From assembly GCF_014694455.1 (NCBI RefSeq), contig NZ_JAAUWT010000004.1:248001-312000 (forward strand): DNA of 64,000 nt, read 5' to 3'. Each line of letters begins with the position of its first letter. The stretch's first letter is position 1. The position numbers were made by a program, and so were the translations under genes. Shown piece by piece: positions 7,182 to 14,767 of the stretch. A model generated the notes under the pieces. The model did no database searches. It was not told where the DNA came from and saw nothing but the letters and a program-made list of their open reading frames with translations. This stretch comes from Vibrio sp. S9_S30 (GTDB taxonomy: Bacteria; Pseudomonadota; Gammaproteobacteria; Enterobacterales; Vibrionaceae).

Positions 7182-8921
7182 ATGAGTACTTTATTATCAG
7201 CACAAACTCTTACTATTGAACAACCTTCAAGCACTTTGTTTGAAGCGATTTCCTTCACCCTGCAAAAAGGCAACAAAATTGGCTTAATTGGTCACAACGG
7301 TTGTGGAAAAAGCTCGTTACTTGCCGTGTTGAGTGGCAGATCAGATTCTCACACAGGAAGTGTTACCAAAGCACACCGCTGCGTGGTTGCCAGCGTAGAG
7401 CAGCACCTTCCTGCCGCAGTTGAGCACGCCAGTTTGATTGAAGCATTGGCAGAGCAATTACCAGAGCCCGATGAACGATGGCGCGTAGAAGCGTTATTGG
7501 CGGAATTTGGTTTTAGCGAAAGCCAATGGCAACAGCTTGCTTCCTCCCTCAGTGGTGGGCAGCACATGAAACTCTTACTGGCAAGAGCGCTTATTACCCA
7601 GCCCGATCTATTGCTTTTAGATGAACCCAGCAACCACCTGGATTTACCCACCTTGCTATGGTTAGAGCGTTTTCTTAACGCGTGGCGTGGCAGCTTTGTT
7701 TTAGTGTCTCACGACCAAACTCTATTAGATAGCGTCACCAATACAACTTGGATTATGAGAGACAAAGGGCTCTATAGTTTTGATTTACCTTGTCGCGAAG
7801 CGAGGCAAGCGCTCTTAGAGAAAGACATGGCTGATGAAGCACGCCACAAGTCGGAGCAAAAGGAGATTGACCGGATCGAAAAAAGCGCCAAACGTTTGGC
7901 CGTTTGGGGCAAAGTTTACGACAACGAAGACTTAGCCCGTAAAGCCAAACATATGGAAAAGCGTAAAGATCGATTAGTCGAGCAGCAAACCGAACTTACG
8001 CAAGGTTCACCGTGGACGCTGACCTTGTCGGGTGAGCGTATGCAAGCGAATCGCCTGTTAGAACTCGAAAACACCCAAGTGAAAGCACAGCCTCACCTTC
8101 CGTTGCTATTTGATGTCATTCACCAGCAAATCAAAAGCGGCGATAAAGTCGCGATATTGGGTCGAAATGGCAGTGGTAAATCTTCTCTTATGCGCATGCT
8201 TTGGGCTGCGTACACCTATGGTCAGAGTGTTGGAGGAATAGTTCTTCATCCAAATGCAAACATCGGGTACTACGACCAGAGCTTAGAGCAGCTTAACGGA
8301 GAGGAAAGCCTACTCGACGCGCTGTATTCTTACGGGAATTTAACGGAAGAAGTACGAAAGCGCTCATTAATCAGTGCCGGCTTTCCATTTAACCGCCATG
8401 AACAGAAGGTAAAGGAACTCAGTGGTGGTGAGCGTTCCCGATTGCTATTTATTGGGCTAACGCTCGCAAACTATCATTTGCTCATGCTGGACGAGCCAAC
8501 TAACCATTTGGATTTAGAAGGGAAAGAAGAGCTTTTCGAAACCTTAAGAAATTTCCAAGGCGGCGCGTTGGTGGTCAGTCACGATCGTCGGCTTATCGAA
8601 TCCAGTTGCAACCGATTCTGGCTAGTGTCCGACGGAAAACTGGAAGAGTACCTCGACGTTGATCAAGCGTACCAGCGTTTGGCTTTTGAAAGTGGTGATC
8701 TCCAAATGGGCAGTTCTTCTGAGCTCAATAAGGAAAGCAACACTATGGACATAAGCAATTCTGTCGATTCGGAAAGTGATGAAGAGATCATGCTCGAAAG
8801 GCTATTGGAATTAGAAGTCTGGCTTGAAGACGATCTAGCTCGAAAGCCTAAGCATCAAAAACCACAACTTCAGTCACAATGGCGAGAAGAAATTGTTTTA
8901 ATTAATAGTAAGTTAAGCTGA
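7182..8921 (+). CDS. ABC-F family ATPase (ribosome-acting, not a transporter)
   Basis: A 579-residue cytosolic protein with two ATPase domains and no membrane segment. First domain: Walker A GHNGCGKSS, signature LSGGQ, Walker B LLLLDEPSNHLD; second: GRNGSGKSS, LSGGE, LLMLDEPTNHLD. Between them lies a charged helical linker (about residues 215-275) of the type that reaches toward the ribosomal P site in ABC-F proteins. A charged C-terminal tail of about 80 residues follows. It is not an obvious EttA, Uup, YbiT or YheS by eye. Roles in this family are translation rescue or antibiotic protection. GTG at 7158 is in frame but overlaps a hairpin; ATG at 7182 gives the expected N-terminus. Confidence 0.88.
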   Translation: MSTLLSAQTLTIEQPSSTLFEAISFTLQKGNKIGLIGHNGCGKSSLLAVLSGRSDSHTGSVTKAHRCVVASVEQHLPAAVEHASLIEALAEQLPEPDERWRVEALLAEFGFSESQWQQLASSLSGGQHMKLLLARALITQPDLLLLDEPSNHLDLPTLLWLERFLNAWRGSFVLVSHDQTLLDSVTNTTWIMRDKGLYSFDLPCREARQALLEKDMADEARHKSEQKEIDRIEKSAKRLAVWGKVYDNEDLARKAKHMEKRKDRLVEQQTELTQGSPWTLTLSGERMQANRLLELENTQVKAQPHLPLLFDVIHQQIKSGDKVAILGRNGSGKSSLMRMLWAAYTYGQSVGGIVLHPNANIGYYDQSLEQLNGEESLLDALYSYGNLTEEVRKRSLISAGFPFNRHEQKVKELSGGERSRLLFIGLTLANYHLLMLDEPTNHLDLEGKEELFETLRNFQGGALVVSHDRRLIESSCNRFWLVSDGKLEEYLDVDQAYQRLAFESGDLQMGSSSELNKESNTMDISNSVDSESDEEIMLERLLELEVWLEDDLARKPKHQKPQLQSQWREEIVLINSKLS

Positions 8922-9184
8922 TACCCAAATAACCTCAAGATGCTAGGTTCAGCGAGAGTTAACTGGCTTTCAGGCAAGGCATCGATTTGAAGATCTAGTT
9001 ATTCTAAATCAAGAATCGGTAACGCAGTATGAAAGCCAGTTAAACTCGCCCTTGGGAGCCCATATTCTGTTCCATTTCATCGTAAAAGAACTTGGAAAGG
9101 ACTCGTCATTCCACTGCGTCCTTCTCCTTGAACTGGAACAGGCTATGAGGCTCTGAATCCTGCATTTTGAGGTCACTTGGTTAT
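8921..9184. repeat. ERIC-like / MITE-like intergenic element with inverted ends
   Basis: Left end 8921-8952 (ATACCCAAATAACC...) and right end 9153-9184 are inverted repeats, 25 of 32 positions matching by my count. Inside, AACTGGCTTTCA (8961-8972) pairs perfectly with TGAAAGCCAGTT (9030-9041). The left end includes the last base of the ABC-F stop codon. Such elements are common in Vibrio genomes; partial copies are seen at 5941-5971, 40612-40637 and 43071-43102. No transposase frame is inside. This explains most of the 337-base gap between the ABC-F and GNAT genes. Confidence 0.7.
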
Positions 9185-9203
9185 ATAAGATATAAAAATG
9201 AAT

Positions 9204-9229
9204 GCTCCCCATATGGGGAGCTTCTTTTT
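9204..9229 (+). terminator. Rho-independent terminator
   Basis: GCTCCCC (9204-9210), ATAT, GGGGAGC (9215-9221), then TTCTTTTT. It would end transcription from the ABC-F gene across the ERIC-like element. Confidence 0.85.
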
Positions 9230-9258
9230 ATCCTGAGCTCTGTTTTGAGGCATTTTCT

Positions 9259-9636
9259 ATGACTGTCATTATCAGAAAAGCGTTTGCAGACGAATGTCAG
9301 GCTCTGCATAACTTGGTGACCAAAGACGAGGAATGGACGAAATACAACGGTCCTTACTTTGGCTACACCCGTCCAACGAAAGACATGTTTCGAACAACCA
9401 CATTCCAGCGTCTTCTCAAAGGTGAAGACATTCAGGTAATTGAATGGAATGGCAAACCAGTGGGTACAGTAAGCTGCTATTGGGAAGATGAAAACACTCG
9501 TTGGTTAGAATCTGGTGTGGTGATTTACGACTCCAAAGCCTGGGGGAAGGGCATAGCACTTCAGGCCCTGACTTTGTGGGTTTCACACATATTTGCCATA
9601 AAGTTCACGGGAACGACGATCTTAAAATCTAGTTAG
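9259..9636 (+). pseudogene. GNAT acetyltransferase, C-terminus lost
   Basis: The 125-residue frame from ATG 9259 has the first part of a GNAT fold: MTVIIRKAFADE start, then VVIYDSKAWGKGIALQAL, the acetyl-CoA loop region. After about residue 112 (WVSHIF) the sequence turns into a short unrelated tail and stops; the last strands and helix expected for a protein of about 170 residues are absent in all three frames. This looks like a truncation rather than one frameshift. The frame is open upstream to 9202 through the terminator hairpin. The break lies just before the AT-rich fucolectin gene and may mark the edge of acquired DNA. Confidence 0.6.
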
Positions 9637-9880
9637 GCAATTTGGGTTTCTAGTATTTACTATTAATTTCTAATGACCGTCTGAGATCAAAGAAGTCATT
9701 ATTCATTGTATATAAAATTTGATTTTATATTTAAAATGACTTATCAGTTAAAGAGTGAAATCCGAAAAGGTTGTAGTTACTCTTTGCTATCAAGGAAGAT
9801 ACGAGCTCCATTGGCTACTGCTTTTATTTTGATTTCGCCTTTATTTGTAGTTATACCAATATGAAACTAAGGTTGTATAA
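9637..9880. other. AT-rich promoter region of the fucolectin gene
   Basis: No gene is seen here. The stretch contains the palindrome ATTTTATATTTAAAAT (9722-9737) and, overlapping it, the inverted pair ATAAAAT-TTG-ATTTTAT at 9712-9728. There is no good ribosome site before the ATG at 9881; the nearest purine run is TAAGG about nine bases upstream. Confidence 0.6.
9722..9737. promoter_or_regulatory. Candidate operator ATTTTATATTTAAAAT
   Basis: This is base-for-base the same 16-mer as at 1833-1848. It lies about 145 bases ahead of the fucolectin-glycosidase gene. The shared exact palindrome links this gene to the lactonase operon. Confidence 0.6.
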
Positions 9881-12373
9881 ATGAATTGTTTTAACAAGCT
9901 TTTAACAGGGAAGTATTTAATATTTAAAGGTTTAGCGTTAATGTGCTTCGGCATGTCTAACTTAAACGCGGCTGAGTTTGGCAAATATGGAATAGCGACC
10001 CAGTCAAGTACACACAACTCGGGAAGTGCCTCAAGGGCAAATGATGGAAATACCAATGGCAGCTGGGCATCCGGTTCGGTTAGTCATACGGCCGTAGGAG
10101 ACGCTCAACCCTGGTGGCAACTTGAATTGCCATTAATCACCAACATAGAAGAAATTACCTTATGGAATCGAACAGATGGTAATTTTCAATATCGATTGAG
10201 TAACTTCTACGTTTTTATATCGAATGATGATTTGACGAATAAGACGCTTGCAGAGTTGTTAGCAGACTCGTCTGTTCATAATATCTACTTTGATGGTACT
10301 GCATCTACGAAAACCGAAATATCGATTAACCAAGTTGGTAAATACGTTCGAGTTCAACTAACGTCAAACTCAGACCCACTTGCTTTAGCCGAAGTAAATG
10401 TTGAAGGTACGGTAGATAGCCCAAATGTTGCGCTAGGAAAAATAGCGCAGCAATCCTCAACCTTTAACTCTGTATACGATTTATCTGCAAGTAACGCAGT
10501 TGATAATCAATTAGATAGATCTGGAAAGCCTTCAGGTAATGCAGCCGATGGTGCTGTCGCACATACCGACGCAGAAGCGGCTCCTTGGTGGCAGGTTGAC
10601 TTGGGAAATACTTATAAAGTTGAAAATGTTAAGTTGTGGAACCGTACTGACGGCCATCAAGATAGATTAAAAGATGTAACAGTAACGAGTCATAGAGTTA
10701 ACTCATTAGATGTGAGTAACGCACTTGCTACGTCTAGCCAAACTATAGATGGGCAGTTGAGTCGAGAAACTACAATAGAAGTTAATGAACCTGCGCAATT
10801 TATTAATGTACAGCTCACGTCAGGCGGACAGGATCAGTTTTTACAGCTTGCAGAAGTACAAGTATATGGATGGGAGAAGTTAAATATTCACCCAAATTCC
10901 GTAAGTATGTCTGGTGTGTTCAATAATAGAACAAAAGCTGCCCATGCCGTAGATGGTAAACTCAACTCCAACGGTACAGTTGCCAGCCGCTTTGATCAAG
11001 ACACAGTTAGCCATACTCCTTTACAACATCAACCTTGGCTTGAAGCGGATCTTGCGGGTACGGCTTATATTGATTCAATTCAAATTACACCAAGAACTGA
11101 TTGCTGCATGCAAAGATTAGACAATGTTTATGTCCTAGTATCTTCAGAGCCATTTGGAAATAGAACGCTGAATGATTTGCTTGGAGATGACTCAGTTTGG
11201 TCGACTCAATTGGAGTCTGTAAGAACCACCGTAGATTTTCCTGTCGAACAAAATGGGCGGTATGTACGAGTACAATTACCAGAAGAGGGCTATCTACAAC
11301 TGGCTGAGCTAGAAGTTTTTGGTCAGGTGCTTAGCGACCTCAAATTTGCGGACACACTTGAGTACCGCTCAATCGCAGTTCAGCAAGATGGGTATCATGT
11401 TTGGGGAAGCTCGCCAATTTGGGGAGATGATGGAAAAGTTCATATATTTGCCGCCAGATATGCTACCACGCGTCCTTTTGATCCAGGTTGGAAAGAAATC
11501 AGTGAAGTTGCTCACTACACATCGACAAGTCCAGAAGGCCCATTTAATTTTGAAAGCGTCGTCTTTTCAGGCACAGGGGTTAGCGGTGACTGGAATATGC
11601 GAAGTGGTCATAACCCTCATATCACTAAGATAGATGGCAAATATGTATTGACATTTATCTCCAACAATTCAGGTATAGGCGGCTACGCTCAGTTCACAGG
11701 TATGATGTTATCAGACTCTTTGTACGGTCCTTGGGAATGGGTTAACAATGGACAGCCTATCGTTCTACCACCAAATGACCCTGAAAACTGGACATATCGT
11801 TCAAGAAACATTGTCAATGCAGCGGTTATCAAAGTAGATAATCCTGATGACACTACACCCTATCATATTTACTTCAAATCAGGGTATACAGCACCCGATG
11901 GTAAGTCATTCACCGTTTATGGGTTGGCGCAATCGAGTAGTCTGGAAGGTCCGTACGTGATAGATAAGACACCAGTAGCTAACGCAGGGCGTGCGATAGA
12001 GGATGGTTATGTTTTTCAATACAAGGGTAAAGTTTTCTTAATAACCACTGATAATTATGGCGCGATAGAATACGGGGGTGGTCTTCTGTGGCAATCAGAC
12101 GATGGCGGCGAAAGTTTTTATTTAAAAGAACAAGCGTTTAGACCAGCAGCGCGTCATATTCCAGCATCAATTTCCGAGCAACACACACCAATACAACACT
12201 ATGGTAGTAGTTGGAAGTTTGAGCGTCCCCAGCTATTAATTGAAGATAGTGGGAAACCTAGCTATTTATTTGCACCTAGTGGAAGAAGCTTTCAGGGGAG
12301 TGATGGAACGACCTCATATTCGCTAAGAATCAACCAAACGTTGCTTGACCTTTGGTTTGGGCAATTGGAGTAA
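9881..12373 (+). CDS. Secreted protein: three F-type lectin domains plus beta-propeller glycosidase-like domain
   Basis: An 830-residue protein. A signal peptide ends near SNLNA-AEF (residue 31). Three F5/8C-like fucolectin domains follow, about residues 32-177, 182-332 and 336-484, each with an HT...PW and NRTD/PRTD core. Domains 2 and 3 match the published fucose-binding pattern H-x26-R-x-D-x4-R exactly (RTDGHQDR; RTDCCMQR); domain 1 has one extra residue. The remainder resembles five-bladed propeller hydrolases (GH43/GH117-like: WGSSPIWGDDGKVHIFAARY, SGHNPHI, repeated GPY/GPW turns); the exact family is uncertain. It would bind fucosylated glycans and cleave a sugar outside the cell. Base composition is visibly richer in A+T than neighbouring catabolic genes, suggesting transfer. 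Confidence 0.85.
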   Translation: MNCFNKLLTGKYLIFKGLALMCFGMSNLNAAEFGKYGIATQSSTHNSGSASRANDGNTNGSWASGSVSHTAVGDAQPWWQLELPLITNIEEITLWNRTDGNFQYRLSNFYVFISNDDLTNKTLAELLADSSVHNIYFDGTASTKTEISINQVGKYVRVQLTSNSDPLALAEVNVEGTVDSPNVALGKIAQQSSTFNSVYDLSASNAVDNQLDRSGKPSGNAADGAVAHTDAEAAPWWQVDLGNTYKVENVKLWNRTDGHQDRLKDVTVTSHRVNSLDVSNALATSSQTIDGQLSRETTIEVNEPAQFINVQLTSGGQDQFLQLAEVQVYGWEKLNIHPNSVSMSGVFNNRTKAAHAVDGKLNSNGTVASRFDQDTVSHTPLQHQPWLEADLAGTAYIDSIQITPRTDCCMQRLDNVYVLVSSEPFGNRTLNDLLGDDSVWSTQLESVRTTVDFPVEQNGRYVRVQLPEEGYLQLAELEVFGQVLSDLKFADTLEYRSIAVQQDGYHVWGSSPIWGDDGKVHIFAARYATTRPFDPGWKEISEVAHYTSTSPEGPFNFESVVFSGTGVSGDWNMRSGHNPHITKIDGKYVLTFISNNSGIGGYAQFTGMMLSDSLYGPWEWVNNGQPIVLPPNDPENWTYRSRNIVNAAVIKVDNPDDTTPYHIYFKSGYTAPDGKSFTVYGLAQSSSLEGPYVIDKTPVANAGRAIEDGYVFQYKGKVFLITTDNYGAIEYGGGLLWQSDDGGESFYLKEQAFRPAARHIPASISEQHTPIQHYGSSWKFERPQLLIEDSGKPSYLFAPSGRSFQGSDGTTSYSLRINQTLLDLWFGQLE

Positions 12374-12414
12374 TTAGATTGGCAGTAACGACCTATATGG
12401 TTGGCTTGCTTTAG

Positions 12415-12450
12415 AAAACAAACCCTCGATTGAATCGAGGGTTTGTTTTT
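12415..12450 (+). terminator. Strong rho-independent terminator
   Basis: AAACAAACCCTCGAT (12416-12430), loop TGA, then ATCGAGGGTTTGTTT into a T run ending at 12450. The 15-base stem is perfect and A/T-flanked, so it may work in both directions. It ends the fucolectin transcript. Confidence 0.93.
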
Positions 12451-12610
12451 GAACCGTTCTCAGCCTGAAAGACCGCTCATACCCTTAAACCCAAAGACGA
12501 TATTGCTAAGGTCTATTTGTCACTCGTTACGCGAGCTTCAGAATTGCGCGTTTCTTGTCATCTCTTGTAAAAGCGTGAATCAAGAAAGGCTGCTCAGAAG
12601 GCGTGTGCGA

Positions 12611-12946
12611 ATGTTCTTGATAGTTTACTCACATTTATCACTAGGGTATCTGAATACAGCGAAAGGTAGTGGCGATCAAGAAATGATTTCGAAGTTCATC
12701 GATGAAATTGAAAAGATTAACAAGAATGCGAACTCAATGAAGCACAAGCAGCAGTACGATATGAACAAAGAGCGTAAAAGTTTGCTGGATATGCCATTCT
12801 CTCGTGAAATCACCAAAACGGAACAAGCGGATATGGGTAAGCTGAAAAAATCAGTAAAAGGCTTGGTTGTGGTACACCCGACGACAAAGTTGGGCAAAGA
12901 GCTCTAGCTGAAAGTGATGACGGGTTACGCCCCGAAAAAATTCTAA
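12611..12946 (+). pseudogene. yibL: yibL-like ribosome-associated protein gene, broken
   Basis: From about 12665 the frame reads [19 protein letters not shown] and on through [20 protein letters not shown] and GLVVVHP, closely like the end of YibL proteins. A TAG stops it at 12905-12907, yet the same frame continues LKVMTGYAPKKF to TAA at 12944-12946, exactly the expected YibL tail. So one sense codon has become a stop. The N-terminal 15-20 residues of the family are also missing; the upstream part of the frame (back to 12443, through a terminator) is unrelated. Most simply a relic; stop-codon readthrough is unlikely but testable. Confidence 0.7.
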
Positions 12947-12996
12947 TTTCTGCTGCCCAAATCGAAAAAGTAGAGCGTTTAGGATCCCCTGAGCGC

Positions 12997-13113
12997 TCAC
13001 CCCAATTTTTGCTCCCTCAGTTCTTCTGTCTCATCTACATCCGATGCATAGGCATTTAACCTGAACTCGGGCTCACCGATTTCTGCCCAACGATTGCATG
13101 TAAAAGGCATCAT
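12997..13113 (-). CDS. Possible small protein, 38 residues, unknown
   Basis: On the minus strand an ATG-ATG start at 13113 follows GAGGAACGAAA and runs 38 codons to TGA. The product begins MMPFTCNRWAEIGEPE and is rich in acidic residues (DVDETEELREQ), which looks more protein-like than chance, and an in-frame stop lies just upstream. No family recognised. It could equally be a gene fragment in this rearranged stretch. Confidence 0.25.
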   Translation of the reverse strand: MMPFTCNRWAEIGEPEFRLNAYASDVDETEELREQKLG

Positions 13114-13237
13114 TTTCGTTCCTCAAACTGACACGCCACTAACAGGTGCAGAGCCAGAGACGCTTAACCAAAGCACTCGGCGATTGTGTACTTCAAATAC
13201 TGTTCTGCACGATCACGTTGTGATCTCCTTCAAAAAT

Positions 13238-13343
13238 TGATTAATTTTTAATCAGACCATATAGCCATGATGAATCAAAAACTTAGTGATCGTTTTCTTT
13301 GAGGGCATCCAAAAATTAAAAAATAAATAATTGGACTATCCAA
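13238..13343. promoter_or_regulatory. Two palindromes, candidate operators of the ABC operon
   Basis: TGATTA-ATTTT-TAATCA (13238-13254) is a perfect 17-base dyad. TTGGA-CTA-TCCAA (13331-13343) is a perfect 13-base dyad lying 48 bases before the first gene. The second resembles the TGG/CCA half-site style of FadR-type GntR regulators, and such a regulator is encoded within the operon at 21713. The link is inferred. Confidence 0.45.
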
Positions 13344-13390
13344 AATGTATTGTTATAGCTTGTAGGTAATCCAACGGAAGGAGGAATACT

Positions 13391-14698
13391 GTGAACACAT
13401 TAACTAAGATAGGAATGGCTTCCCTCACTGTAATGATGAATATCACTGGTGCAGTGGCAGCAGAGAAGCTGACGATACTTTGGGCGGAATGGGATCCTGC
13501 GAACTACTTGCAAGAGTTGGTACTGGATTATGAAGATGAAACAGGCGTAGAAGTAACCGTAGAAACAACCCCCTGGCCAGAATTTCAAAACAAAGCGTTT
13601 CGTGAATTTGTGGCCAAGGGAAGTGCTTATGACATGGTGGTGGGAGACTCACAGTGGTTAGGTGCAGGTTCGACTGCGGGTCACTATTACGATCTCTCTC
13701 AATTCTTCAAACAAAACGCGGTGGCAGACGTGATGCTGCCCGCAACGGTAGAGGGTTACGCAGAGTACCCATCCGGCAGTAAAACGTATTGGGCTGTACC
13801 ACTGGAAGGGGATGCAAATGGATTTGCGTACCGCAAAGACTGGTTTAATGACCCAACAGAGCAGAAAAACTTCAAGTCGAAGTATGGGTACAAGTTAGCG
13901 GTACCAGAAACTTGGGCTCAGCTAAGAGATATCGCCGAGTTTTTTCACCGACCTAGTGAGGGAAAATATGGTTTGTCTATTTACACAGACAACTCATACG
14001 ATGCACTGGTGATGGGGGTAGAAAACATTTTGTTCTCGATGGGGGCTGACATTGGTAATCGCTCTACGTACCAAGTCGAAGGCATCGTAAATAGCGAGGC
14101 CGCCAACAAGGGATTAGAGCTGTACCGAGAGCTTTATTCATTCACACCACCCGATTGGGGCAAGACCTTCTTTCAGGAAGCGAACATGGCCATCACCGAA
14201 GGGTTGGTTGCGATGAGCATGAACTACTTTGCGTTTTTCCCCGCTTTGGCAAACTCATCCATCAACCCAAATGCCGCAAATACCGGGTATTTCGCCATCC
14301 CGAAAGGGCCGAATGGGCATCAATATGCTGCACTCGGGGGTCAGGGCATTTCCGTTGTCAGTTACAGCAAAAACATCGAAGCGTCTTTGAAATTTCTGAC
14401 ATGGTTTATCCAACCTGAAGTACAGCAACGCTGGGCTAAGTTAGGAGGATATACCACCCATACAGAAACATTGAGTTCTGAAGAATTCCGTAAGGCAACG
14501 CCATTTAATGAAGCCTTTTTCCAATCCATGGCGATGGTTAAAGATTTCTGGTCTGTGCCTGAATACGCTGAACTGCTTACCGCTGCAAACAAGCACTGGC
14601 ATCCCTATATCGTCGCTGGCAAAGGTACGGCAAAAGAGGCCAACGACGCCATTGCTAAGGAATGGGAAGCGATCTTTAAAAAATATGGTCGTCGTTAA
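13391..14698 (+). CDS. Sugar ABC transporter substrate-binding protein (family 1)
   Basis: A 435-residue periplasmic binding protein starting at GTG, six bases after GGAAGGAGG. Signal peptide about residues 1-24 (hydrophobic, ending AVAA). The mature start EKLTILWAEWDPANYLQEL and later GYFAIPKGPNGHQYAALGGQG are typical of family 1 binding proteins for CUT1 importers. First gene of a tight operon with two permeases, a small membrane protein and two ATPases. Cargo unknown: mono- or oligosaccharide, perhaps an acid sugar given the dehydratase and epimerase downstream. A strong intercistronic hairpin follows. Confidence 0.92.
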   Translation: MNTLTKIGMASLTVMMNITGAVAAEKLTILWAEWDPANYLQELVLDYEDETGVEVTVETTPWPEFQNKAFREFVAKGSAYDMVVGDSQWLGAGSTAGHYYDLSQFFKQNAVADVMLPATVEGYAEYPSGSKTYWAVPLEGDANGFAYRKDWFNDPTEQKNFKSKYGYKLAVPETWAQLRDIAEFFHRPSEGKYGLSIYTDNSYDALVMGVENILFSMGADIGNRSTYQVEGIVNSEAANKGLELYRELYSFTPPDWGKTFFQEANMAITEGLVAMSMNYFAFFPALANSSINPNAANTGYFAIPKGPNGHQYAALGGQGISVVSYSKNIEASLKFLTWFIQPEVQQRWAKLGGYTTHTETLSSEEFRKATPFNEAFFQSMAMVKDFWSVPEYAELLTAANKHWHPYIVAGKGTAKEANDAIAKEWEAIFKKYGRR

Positions 14699-14715
14699 TC
14701 GGTACTAACTTGTTT

Positions 14716-14739
14716 TGGGTGGGACGCGTTTCCCACCCA
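14716..14739 (+). promoter_or_regulatory. Intercistronic hairpin after binding-protein gene
   Basis: TGGGTGGGA (14716-14724), six-base loop, TCCCACCCA (14731-14739): nine perfect pairs, with no T tract. Placed between the binding-protein and permease genes it likely stabilises the upstream mRNA segment, raising binding protein over membrane subunits, as known for malE-malF. A near-copy lies at 30354-30371. Confidence 0.7.
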
Positions 14740-14767
14740 TAAAATGAAAGGGATACAAGAGGTGATT

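Larger units (their letters stand above)
12947..13390. other. Regulatory gap before ABC operon
   Basis: No sure gene. It contains a possible 38-residue minus-strand ORF (12997-13113) and a group of dyads ahead of the ABC operon: GATCACGTTGTGATC at 13211-13225, a CRP-like TGTGA-N6-TCAAA at 13219-13234, TGATTA-N5-TAATCA at 13238-13254 and TTGGACTATCCAA at 13331-13343. Promoter and control sites of the operon most likely lie here. Confidence 0.55.

Noticed and set aside
12443..12610. Upstream part of the 154-codon frame containing the yibL relic
   Set aside because: It begins inside the terminator hairpin and has no resemblance to YibL; only the later part is supported.
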